The position numbers were made by a program, and so were the translations under genes. Below the pieces are notes generated by a model that made no database searches, was not told the origin of the DNA, and saw nothing but the letters and a program-made list of their open reading frames with translations. This document shows, piece by piece, positions 12,801 to 25,400 of a DNA stretch of 64,000 nt. How positions within the stretch are numbered: position 1 is the stretch's first letter; each line of letters opens with the position of its first letter. Source of the DNA: Hydractinia symbiolongicarpus (lineage: Eukaryota > Cnidaria > Hydrozoa > Anthoathecata > Hydractiniidae); the NCBI RefSeq assembly GCF_029227915.1, contig NC_079879.1, forward strand, positions 6,014,001 through 6,078,000. The letters run 5' to 3'.

Positions 12801-15800
12801 TTAAGAAAAATAGTTTTACTTCTCCTCCTAACTAATCCAATCATGTTTGGGATATTTTTCGTGCTGATGATTTCATGTTTTCCCTATTTTTCGTCTTTAA
12901 GATAGGCAGCACACATGTTGTTTTGCTCATGGAATTTTTTGAAAAATCATTAACGTAAATTGTTCCAAACAATGGATAACAATCATATAGATTTGATATT
13001 TTTAATCTATTGTACATGTTGTTTTCTGCAACAAATTAGTTTGTTGCTACAACCCAATGGTGGAAACTAAGACTTCTACAAATGCTTGGGACGAGAGTAT
13101 GAAAAAATACAAAAGAATTTTGGTGTTTGCTGCAACTAATACGCAAGTAAGAAAGAAAGAAAGTAAGGGGAAGTTTTTAGGTTCTTGGGAAATCCATCCT
13201 AACGACTGGCTCTTCGTATAACATTGCTCTAACCTGTTTCCCTGCAACATAAGCCGGTTAGCGGTCTGTAGATGGCACCAAATGGACTGACAACACTACA
13301 TTTAAAATGCGCGGGAGTGGGGACTTGAACCTGAAACCTTATGGCTACAAGCCAAATGCGAATAAATACTATAATTCACTAAAAAGTTAAAAAATGGTTT
13401 AAGTTTTGATTATTTTAAACAATACTAGAGACCTAGTGAGTTATAGGAACCCTTTCCATTCGATAAGATGTCAAGGAGTTCCAGATGAAGTCCTCTCCTG
13501 ACTTAATATACATAAACAAAAAGCGGTGTTTAGAGGCAAAACATAGAATTAAAATACCTGTAGCTTGATTCTTGTAATGGCATATCATCTTTAAACCAAG
13601 TTATGTTGGGTTCGGGGTAACCTATAACGCTGCAGTTCAGAAAGAAATTGGTGCCAACAATCGCATATGTTTCTTGGTTATCTTGAGAACTACGCTGCAT
13701 AAATCGCAAAGCTGAAAAAAAATAGTGAACATTAAACCTAAATGTTTCCTGGTAGTATAAAAAATTGTTTTCAAATATAAAAACCACATTAATAATCATG
13801 GTGTAGCTCTTGTAATATCTAAAAATTGGAATGTGTGGAATGTGACTATCTCACAAAATAATATTAAAAAAACGAGATATTGTTAGTCGAGTTTTAATAA
13901 ATAATAAATAAAAACGCATTTTATTCTTTTTACCAACAACTCTGCAGCAATCCATTATTGTCAAAAGAAACACAAAAATATCAGTGGAGTCACACGTGTC
14001 CTCTATGAAGATAGCCTGCTACAAGCGTATTGAGTAAAATTAATGTGAAACTTACATTTACTATGTGGTCGTTTTGTAGTCGTAGTTGTGGTTGTTGCTG
14101 GAGGTGTAGTTGACGCCTCTGTTTGTGCTAAAGTAGAAGCAAGGGGGATTATTCACAAGAGGATTATCTGCTGAGTTTATAAAATACAGAAACCATTGAA
14201 AACAGAAATTTAGCAAACGTCTGGAAATTTATTTTGCTGCGAACGTTCTTTTGCTATTAACACTAACTTGTTGTATTAGTATGTGCCAGTAATAAGCAAT
14301 CAACTTTTTTATTTAGTAAACTCTTTTTTGTAATATATATATGTGTAGCAATAAAAGACGTATTTTAATCTTAATTTTATATTTATTAAAAAACAAAGAT
14401 TTTTTGTACAAACACATCATCGGATTGATTTTTTTGTTGTGTTTTTAAGAAAAGAATTGTTTTTAATAATCAAAAAACATTTTCATGTGTCAATCTTAAT
14501 TTCGTATTAATTCTGAAATTTTTAATTCTTGTATACACGTTTGAATATATATTTTGATTGGAATTAAATAATTGCGTTTGTGCAATTTTTGGAACCTTTT
14601 AGTTTTCATGTACACATCTGTATACGAAATTTTGTGCATTCCTTTTCGCGTTTTTCGTTGCAAGAATGCATGCATTTCTACAAAAATCATCACATATCCA
14701 GATCAATCCACCCATAGGAAACAATGTTTAAAATAACTATCAAAGAAAAACTAACTTTTGAAAGAAAAGTTACACACAAGTAATTAATCCATTTTAAACG
14801 TTGCACAGTTTTGTCTTACCATTGTGAGTTAAAACGTACTTACTAGAAGCAGTAAATACCTAAATCAGCCAAAATCACCGAAATCAGCTAAAAGCACCTT
14901 AAACCACCAAAATTTTCACAGCAATTAATAATAAGTCCCAGGCACTAAGTTGTGGAATACATGTCAATAACACTTCCAAATGATACCAGTAACACTGCTT
15001 TATTACCAGAAGCAAATCATTTCAATATGCTCAAATATGTTTTATCTCGTGGGCATTATTTCTTTATTGAAATAAATATTGGTGCTTTGTAAAAGTAAAC
15101 TCTTTTCAGAATATGCTATTTCAAATGCGTGTAAATAATAACAATAAAAAACATTAGACTCACGTAATTTATTTTTACACAAGTCGTTTTAGACCGCAAT
15201 TGAGTCTAAAAAGGTTCACCCCAAAATAGGGTCTGATTTCAAGCCCTAGTACAGGGCAACAAAATAAATATGAAAATATATATTGTATTTTAGCCCATAA
15301 TTTCTGTACAAGAAAAAACATTTTCTTGTACAACAGAAACATCGTTAGTGTACAAGTTTCCTGACTTTTTTGACCCAACTTGACTTTAAAAATTATGTTG
15401 TTTTTTATTGCTATTCATAATTAAAAACCAAAAGCTAAAAAACACTAATCCAGAATTTTTTTTGCCATTTTTGTTAATTATTTTTTGTGAAGTCCAAAAA
15501 TCATTTAATTTTACAAATTAACAATTTTCTAAAGTTTTGCAACTCTAATTTGGGAAATTACCTGTAGTTCACAATTCACTCTTATATTTCATTACAATGT
15601 TCCAAAACATAACTTTATTGTTAAACACATCAACCATATCGTTTTAAGAAAAACAGTGTTGGGATTTTTAAATTAACAAAGAAAAAGTTAATTGCATTAT
15701 TTCATATTTTTTAATTGCAAAAAAAAAAAAAAAAAAAACTACAGCTTACCAGGAACTACTGTCAACTTCATGGACTGTTTAGAGTAACCTTTGCTATTGA

Positions 15801-18800
15801 ACACAAAACAACTGTATTCACCAGAATCCTCAATAGAGGCTGACATCAACTCAAATGTACTCCTGTCTGTTCGCTTTAACTTCAAGTCTTCAATGTTATA
15901 AACAACACCGTCTTCGACATAAGACATATTTGAAATTTGTTGTACTTGCACTTCATTTTTATTTTGCTGTTGGTGTGAATTAAACAGTTTGTTTGTCTCT
16001 GTTGTATTTGTTGGTTTTGTAGTTGTGAGGCTGTATTTTAAGTATCTTGTCCATTTTATGAAGGGTTCTACTTCATCTAGACATTAACAAATAAGGTTAC
16101 ATCAAATTTTACATTACTCCATCTTCTTATTTTTCATTCACATGTATTATACAATTAGTGTGCAATAATTGTCTGAGTTTTACAATGAAAAATGATAAAT
16201 TAGTTGCATTTTTTCACCATTTTCCGGTTTATAAGAAAATTACAAATGATTTCCTTCGTTTGACTTGATTCATTTTACATTTAGTGTTTCTAATAGAAGG
16301 GAGTAAATAGCAATCAGTATATTTTAGAATTGTCCCAAACCAAATGCATTTTCAACAAGATAACTAAGCTACTGTTTCAAGGCACAAATTTATTATAATC
16401 AGCATTATCATAATGCTGGCCGTATATATGCTTGTAAACCAAAATGACATCTGGAAATAGTGCAAGTTAGCTACATTGAAAACAAGGCGCTTTTTTTTAA
16501 ACATAAGCACTATTATAATGGTAAGCTACTCGCTGTATAACTCCTATCTTACCCTCTCAAAATAGCGATGTCACTTCGAAACCAACAAGGGTTCCTTTTC
16601 TATCTCACTTTTAAAATTCATAACATTCATAACTTGCTCACACCCTTTTTCACTATGGAATATTAAATTTTTTCTAGAGTTTCTAAGAACTTCGTGAATT
16701 TTCCTGACATTAAAAGTCTAATTGCACGCCAGAGTTTGAAATAGAACCTTTGGTTAATACTATTAGTTAATTACCTTTCGTTTTTGCAGCTGAACATGAC
16801 AGTTTTACATTTTCACCAACTCGTACAACAACAGTATGGTTAGGTGAAAAATCAGCAATCTTTGGTTTTTGCTTGAGGGGGTACTCTGCAATAAAAAAAA
16901 CATCACAATGTTACACTAAAAAAACAAAAAAATAAAAGAGAGTTTCGTCACTTACCTGCTTTACTTCTTACTGTCTTCATTTTTTATGTATCAGAATCCA
17001 TGTCCCAAATTTAAAATTTTATGCCTTTCTGAATTATGCTAATTCTGGGCAAATTCAAAAGTTTGCTATATCATGGTATGGTATCTATTACTGACATGCA
17101 AACAAAAATATGTGTCAAAGTTTGTGGTAAATTTCTCAAAAAACCTTTATTTTTTACCACTTTTGTATGTTTCGCCACAAAAAAGTGAAGCCTAAAGTTT
17201 AACTCACCCCACTCAAGTAAAAATCCATAATAGGTATCGCAAATAGAAAATGGTCTATTGAATTTTTGTTGGTAGGAAATCTGACCCATTGGGTTATTTT
17301 TAGAATGATCAGTGTAGCATTTTAGGAGATGTAAAAATTGTGGTATAGTCCTGATGCAGTGCTTAAAAATATTTTGAACTATACTGTTGTTAGTTTTCCT
17401 TTCCAATTAAAAAAGTGAGTTCTTTTTTAAGTTGTCTTATAAGCAATGTGTACTTTCATGCAAAAGAATACTGATACATAATAGCCATTGGCCTAAAAAA
17501 GTAGATGCTACCTTACCATTCAGAACTTTGAAATTTTTTTCAACAAAAAACTTAGCAAGCTAAATCTCACCTTTTATGTTTAAGACAACAGACTTTGCGA
17601 TTGCTTTAACTATGTTGTTATCAGCTATGCATGTGTAATTTCCTGTATCTGCAATAAGCACGTCTTCTAGTTCCAATACGAATATGTTTTCCATATTCTG
17701 TGGAAACACTCTACAAAAATAAAATTAATAATAATAATAATACTAACCAAACAGGAATGCTCGTAATGCTTTTTGTCCACACAAATTTAAGCTCAAAGAG
17801 TTTTTCTGAATGAACTCCTGATTATAGCCCGCAATCTTTTTCAATTTCTTTTCGCTTTTAAATATGTATTTATACATATGATTAGCAACATGTTGTTTTG
17901 TTGTTGCTTGGATAAATATCAAATAGATTTTATGTTCCTTGTCTGTTTTACATACTTCTTTTTTGTATTGTTTTCTTCAAATAAATAGTTTGTTGTTGCA
18001 CCAATGCAGTCTGTCAAATCCGACCTTAGCTATTGGAATTAATTTAGATTCTCACAACCACAACTTTGAGAATCCAATGAATCTAGTTAGATTTTCGTGA
18101 TTCTTCCCTTTCGCAAAACCAATTTAGATTCTCATAATTTCACTGTAAGAATCCAATTTTTATAATATGAAACACTCTGTATTATCTTTCAGGTGAGTGG
18201 AAGATCATCACAATTGAAACTCGCCCTCTAGAAAGGCACCATTTTGATATTGTGTGCTTTGAGATTGGAGAGAAAGTACCAAATGTGTATGGGAAAGCTA
18301 TACCTGACGGAAATACCCTTCCGACACAGGGCTAATGTTAATAATAGCGCAAATATGATTGGAATCGCGGTATCAAGGTCATGAGAGTCAAGAAGGGAAT
18401 CAGATTGGCGGATTCACATCAAATCTGACGGCCTGCAGTGGTAGAAAGTAAGAATTCAAAAAAAGCTTAAGATGAAACTATATAAAATGCATAAGAATTA
18501 TGATGTATGCTAAAATTATAAAAGATTCACCAAAAGGTAAAAGTAGTTTAAACAGTTTGATTATTTTCAACTCGAGGCCTGGAATTAGTATTTTAAACTT
18601 ACCAAGAATAAAACATGTTACTGCACCACAGATTTAGACTAAACACAGAATTAAAATACCTAAAGCTTGATTTTTGTATTGGCTTATCATCCTTAAACCA
18701 TGATATATTCGGTTGGGGATAACCATCAACACAGCAGTCAAGAAAGAATTTGGTGCCAACAATCCCATAAGATTCTTGAGAACTACTCTGGAAGAATCGC

Positions 18801-21800
18801 AAGGCTGGAGAGAAAAAGAGAAAAATAATCATAGTTCTATTGGAAAGGTTTTTAGGATCCCAATAAAAAGGATGATGTATAGAACAGCTTCTGTATTTTA
18901 ATACAGTCTAAATATCAATGAAGCACACACGACCTAAATAGGCACAGCCTGATGAATTACAATTTATTTGGGAAACTTACGTTGACCATGTTGTCGTAAT
19001 GGTTGCATACAAGCTAAAGTCGTCTCTTCACTAGTTGTCCATGACTCTTGTGGCTTTTTTGTTGCATAAGTATTTTCTTGTGAGCTATTCAAGTTAGCAC
19101 GTGTTGTTGCTGAAGGTGTAGTTGATGCATCTATTTGTGCTAAGGTGCAAGGTACAAGGTGCAAGTAATGGTTACGGATAATAGAAGGAAAAAACTTCAA
19201 CTGTCCTCTATATCGTGTTAAGCTTAAAATGCTGATCAACATAATGTATAGAAGTGGGTAATAGCTGCTTAAGCAGGTTTGTGAGTTTGGATGAAATTTC
19301 CAATCACATAGATTGGGGCAATTATCATAGAATTTCAAATAAACCTTGCGTTAGTTACCCAAGCAGAAGGCGTCAATTTTAAAATATATGGTTAAAAGTT
19401 TCAACGGAATATAAAATATCAAAAGTTTGCAGCATGGAAAATAATAAAAACATGAAAAGAAAAATCACATTTACTTCCATCTGCATTGTTTGACCTTTTT
19501 TGATTTATAAGATTTATTTCCCATTAACTAAGAATGGATTTTTCTTTAAATTTTAAATTTATCATAAAATCAAAAGGACACAGTTAACAAGAGGTATCTC
19601 AGAGGTGTCTAAATTTTGTGCATGCAAGTTGGTTTTGCAATGAATTGATGAGAGTTTTACCGTCCCAAAGACAGCAACAACAGCTTTTTACCTCGGAAAT
19701 TTATTATAAATCTTACCTGAAAGCACTGTCAATATCATAGACTGTTTAGAGTAACCTTTGCTATTGAACACAAAACAACTGTATTCACCAGAATCCTCAA
19801 TAGAGGCTGACAACAACTCAAATGTACTCCTGTCTGTTCGCTTTAACTTCAAGTCTTCAATTTTATATACAAAACCGTCTTTGACATATGACATATTTGA
19901 CATTTTTGGTATTTGTAACACTGTTTTATTTCCTTGTAGATGCCAATTCAGTTTTCCTTCTGTTGCTGCTGTATTTGCTGAATTTGTAAATGGAAGGTTG
20001 TATTGTATATGTCGTGTCCATTTTATAAAAGGTACTCCCACTCCTAGACATTAATAAAAAAGTTTAACTAAATTATACATATAAAAAAATTGATAACTAA
20101 TATGCAATATTTGTTTAAAGACAATTAATTCTGATATATATCACAACCAAATCTCGGTAGAGGTTAGTTTGTTTTTTTTGTTCTGTGGTGTCATTCGTAA
20201 AGAGTGAGCCAATGACATAAATTTTTAGGATTTACGTACAGGGCACTTTGGTTACACTCATAAGCGCAAGAAATGTACACATAAAGTTTGGTACTTATTA
20301 CATAAAATACCACTGGTTTTGTTTACAAAAGAAAACAGCCTCGACGTTGTTTGATGTTGTTCTTACAGGTAGCTTAGCTACCCTATTCGGCGATTCGGTT
20401 TGACGTCTTAACAAATTTTTTGGAGGTGAAAAGTTTCCGTCTTTTAGGTGAAGAGAGTGCAAACCTAGAAACATTTTGGAGTTTTAAAAACAATGTTAAA
20501 AAGTTTGAGCGAAGATAAATTTTTGGAGCAAAATCTAGATAGCTAAGCATCATTTCCAGACAGATTTTTATTGTGGTTACCTTTCGTTAGCTAATTATTC
20601 TTCCATTTCCACATTTTTTAGCATTCTTTCCAGTACGAACTAGATTTGTTTTCACCCTGCGAAATTTTAAAAATGGTGGAGATGTAGCAAAAATGTGATT
20701 CATCAATTAAGCAAAATGTCAATCATCACTACAGCAACAAAGCTGAACCGAATCGCCGAATAGCTAGATTAAGGATTAAACTAGCATTTATTACTTAATA
20801 CTCAGTAAAATAGGTCAAGTTTAAATATTAAACCTTTTCGCTATAGCTAGCTAGACTAAGTATGAAAGAAAAAGGCTGAGATTTTTAGCTGGGTTAAAAG
20901 TCAAAACTTAAGAGGAAAATTACATCACAGCTTCTAGAATTATATTACACATACTACAGAACACCTGCGGGAAAATTCATTGTTCATCAAGTTACCCCAT
21001 ATGGGTAATATGGAAGATTTCTTCATAAAAAACCTCAGAAACCTTTTCAAGTGGATTACTTTCACATTAGCATTGAAAATTTTTAAGATAAACTTTTGTG
21101 ATTTTGTCATTTATCATTTTGACAAGCCATGTGTACAGAAAACATTCAAAGTGATTCTTAGGATTCAAAATAATTTAAACAGATAAAATGTGTCCCAGGT
21201 TTAGGATCAAATACCTTATCCAGCTCAGAGAAAGTGGGAATGATCTTCTAAAGCACATTGTCAAATACATAATCTAAATTTTATGCCATATAAATACAAA
21301 GTGGTTAGAAGTTATTTTTTTGTCCACCTGGAACTGCAACACTTTACTTGCGCTAATCGCTCGGCCTGGTGCCACTCACAATTAATTTTTGAATATCTAC
21401 AGGAACTTATTAAGCAAAATGAAAAATGCTAAACAACTGTATTTGCTTTGCAGAAGTAGCAATAGGCTTCATCATAAGTCCTGTGAATGTTGGTTTATAA
21501 AGAATGTATTATACCTTTAATGCTATAAGCGCTCCACTGGATTTGTAACACATTACACTAAGTGTCCTCTGTGTGACACATTTTACCCTTTACTAAGTCT
21601 TAACCTGGACAGGGAGTTTAGGTCTTCCGGCTCCAAGCGAATATTACTTCTGGCTATACTTTCCAAAATTTTGTTATTTCATATAAGAAACCTGAACATC
21701 TACAAAAATTTATTTATGAAAAATAGGTTTCTGTTCAATAAAAGAAACCTGAACATTTGCAGAAATTTATTTATGAAATATAGGTTTCTGTTTGTCGTGA

Positions 21801-22457
21801 CATATTTAACCAACATGCAATGCCTTGCATACCTAACTAGCTATATACTCAAATCTTGACTGTTCACTGTTATGGGAGGTCCAAATTACTTCTCATTGTG
21901 AGGTACCTCAAATTCTTGTAAATCCAATGAAAAAAAATTACTTAAGACTTCCTCTTCTTTCCCTTGCACCACTCATGGCATTTCTTAGCATGTCTTCAGT
22001 TTGAATCCACGATTCCTTGGCTTCCAACTGCGTCTCGTTCACAAGTTTCAGCGCTAGCCAATATGATGGACAACGTCGAGGAACCCTGGGTAATTTTGAA
22101 AAAATTACCCAGGGTTCCTCGTATTTATAGGAGTTAATTATCTTTAAGATTCAGAAATTCACAGAATAGTGATCAATAAGGAAAATAGAAAAACGATTGG
22201 TTATCTCATCATCCCTAATGTTATAGAATAGGCATAAAATTTGCTGTGAGTGTAAATATGAGCCAAACTTCTGGTTGGACTCATTAATCTGGTTAAAATT
22301 TTGAAGTAAAAAAAAAAATGAATAAACATTGTAATAACTTATTCTGGGATTTCAAAATTACAGAAGTACTCTGGTATCGTTGAGTTTTGTTTTTGTTATA
22401 AATATTAGAATCGTGGCTGTACTGTACTGATACAATATTAAAATATGCATGTCATGT

Positions 22458-22488
<31 letters not shown>

Positions 22489-25400
22489 GTGGGGGGGAGA
22501 GAGGGGGGTAGGTTGGTCATAGCTAAATGTCTACACGCTATTGAGAATAATCACCAGAAAAAATTTAAGGATGGTACACCAGTCAGTAAAAATGCAAAGA
22601 ATTAAATAAGCTGAACTTTTACTCAAGAAATTCATGAAAAAGACGAATTTTTATCCTTTCTTTACAACAGCAAACTAAATTATAAAAAAAATATTATTGT
22701 GATGGATTAAGTTCAAAGGAATTTATGAAAAATACAAAACACTGTTACTGTGATAGTACATGAAATATATGCATTGAAAATCTTTTTTGCGATACTTGTA
22801 TGCCATCTGAAACTTCATTATTTCCACCCCTTATAGTCATGAAAATTCCATAACACTGTTGTTAGAAGAAAGGGAGTATGATTGGTTATTACTGAGTTAT
22901 GATAAAGTAAATAAAACTTTGAGGGCAAATAACTTGCAAACAGGGTGGTGATGTCAGTCATTTTTCACTACTTGGGTACCTAGGGAACCAAATTGGGAAA
23001 GTCTTTAAGACCTGGGTCCCCGAATCCATTTTGGAATGAACAGGTCATTGACGTCAATAAACAAGCTTTAAACCCTAATATAGTTGTAATCTTTTGTTAA
23101 AAGTACATGATCTTATACACTTTCTTGATCAATGTATTTTTGTGGGTCTTTGCTGATGTCAACAAAATTTCTAAACAGCTATATCGCTTTAAACATTCCT
23201 TAAAAGTACAGTAAACAAACTTCACTAAATTTATTTTGTATATGACTACTGACGTCAGCAAAACACCTAAAACAACTTATTTTTTCTATTGTTCTTTTGA
23301 CAAAGCCTTATGGACTAGTTTTTTAAATATTTTTGTTTTATATTTTGTTTGCAAATGTGGAACATGGAATACACTCAGTATTTTGCCCTGATTTAAAGAA
23401 CTGAGTCATAAAAAATGCGGGTGTTTCTTTTTTATCACAGTGAAAATCGAAAAAAGTAATACACAGGAACACAAAAAAAGTTTTTGATATAAATTCAAAG
23501 TAAACGTTCAAAATCAACACCGAATCACTTCTTATTACTAAAATGGAGTAGATTTGAATTTGGTGATTTTCATGATTTTCTGAATTTCTTCTCTCTATTC
23601 ATAAAGGGAAAGGTAGCTAAAAAAATTGATTATTAAGATGCTGCAGTGCCAAAGATATTATGTAATATTAGTTCTTTACCTTTAATTTTTGCAGCTGAAC
23701 ATGAGAGTTTTACATTTTCTCCGACTTGTACGACAACAGTATGGTTAGGTGAAAAATCAGCAATCTCTGGTTTTTGTTCGAGAGGCTTCTCTGCAATAAA
23801 AAATATATCACAATGTTACACAAATGTTTAATATAAGTAATTGCAGAGGTGACTTCCAAAGTGGTTATCTAAAATCAAGTTCATGTTGGCAAAGATATTT
23901 GTAATTTTATGGAACTTAACAATTCTGCATTTAGTTATTTAAATAAAAAAATATATATGTGCAAACCTGCTGTTATAGGGTTGTTGCATGTATTTAAGGG
24001 GTTTGACACTTTTAATATGGCACAATAATCTTTTCTTTTGTTTCCCATTAAACCCAAAATGTTACAAAACAGCACATTTTCAAATATTTTTGTTTGCCGT
24101 TATCATTAAAAAAAACATTATAAATACATAAACAAACGGCAGTAATAATTCTAGAAAATAGCAAAAAAATATTATTATTGTTTAAAAACAACATTGAGGT
24201 TTCGTTTTTATTCTTGTTGGCAAAACACAGTTATAGCTGTTGTTGCACTTGTTCGCTCAAAAATAAAATACACATTACTACAGGTGTGTATTCCAAATGT
24301 GCGTTTGATAGAGCAGTCCAACACAGCACACAAATAAACTTATCTTGCAGAAAATCACAAGCTACAAAAATATTAAAACAAGACTTAGCTGTAAACAAAC
24401 AGTGGAAGAATAACCATGGCTATTTGTACATGAATATTCATTTTCGAAAAAAATATTTCTCTTTGTCTAAAACTAGTTTTTTACCTAAGTAAAACAAAAT
24501 TTGTTGTTCTAGACTTTAAAATAATTGACCCCATCTAATTTTAATGAAAAATCTTCACTATCTGTATATTAATTCATAGTCCAATCGGTAATTTGCAAAC
24601 ATGTCATTTTAGTTAACAATTCACGCAACATAAAATTTATTTATGTGAATTTTATTTCATGCAGCCTAGTTAAGGTAGATGACATGCATCAGTTTGGCAC
24701 CAAATTCTCAACAACCCTTATCCAGCAAAAATCAGGTAGAGATACACTCCATACAAAGAAAATAATCAAGCTTATATATATATACTAAATTAATGACTTG
24801 TATAAAAAAAATTGTGTCAAAATAGCTTAATGAGCAAGATCGACCATTCCTTAATAAGTCAGTTAAATTTTTTTATACGAGTCATTAATTTAGTTATTAT
24901 ATTTATTATATTTTATAATGCAATGAATTTGTATAACGCAATGTGTGTGATCAGGCTCTCAAAAAAATCTATGGCTTCACCCGTCTTTTAACCTTTGCAA
25001 TGAAAAAGCCCCTAAAAACCATGAGAAGGATTGAAGAAAGAGGAAAAGATAAAAAAGCAAAGTAAGTGAGAACAGGTGAACATGTGATATTAAGCAGATA
25101 TTCAGCAAGGTAAAATCGGATATCCATAATTATTCAGTCAAGCTTGTGATATTACGATATCGGATTTTACATCGCTAAATATTAGATGTATCATGCACCA
25201 TTGGAAAGGAATCATTATCTAAAGTGGTGAACCTCTTCATATTTTATTCTATTTTGTTTTGTTTTTGTCTTTTTTGTTGTTCTTGTTTCTTGTTGTTTTA
25301 AAACGTTCGCGCTTAATTTATTTTCAGCTCTCCATCTGATTGCTTATCCTTTGTGTACTACTATCGAGAACAATAAAAGATGAAGTGCGGTATAATACAT

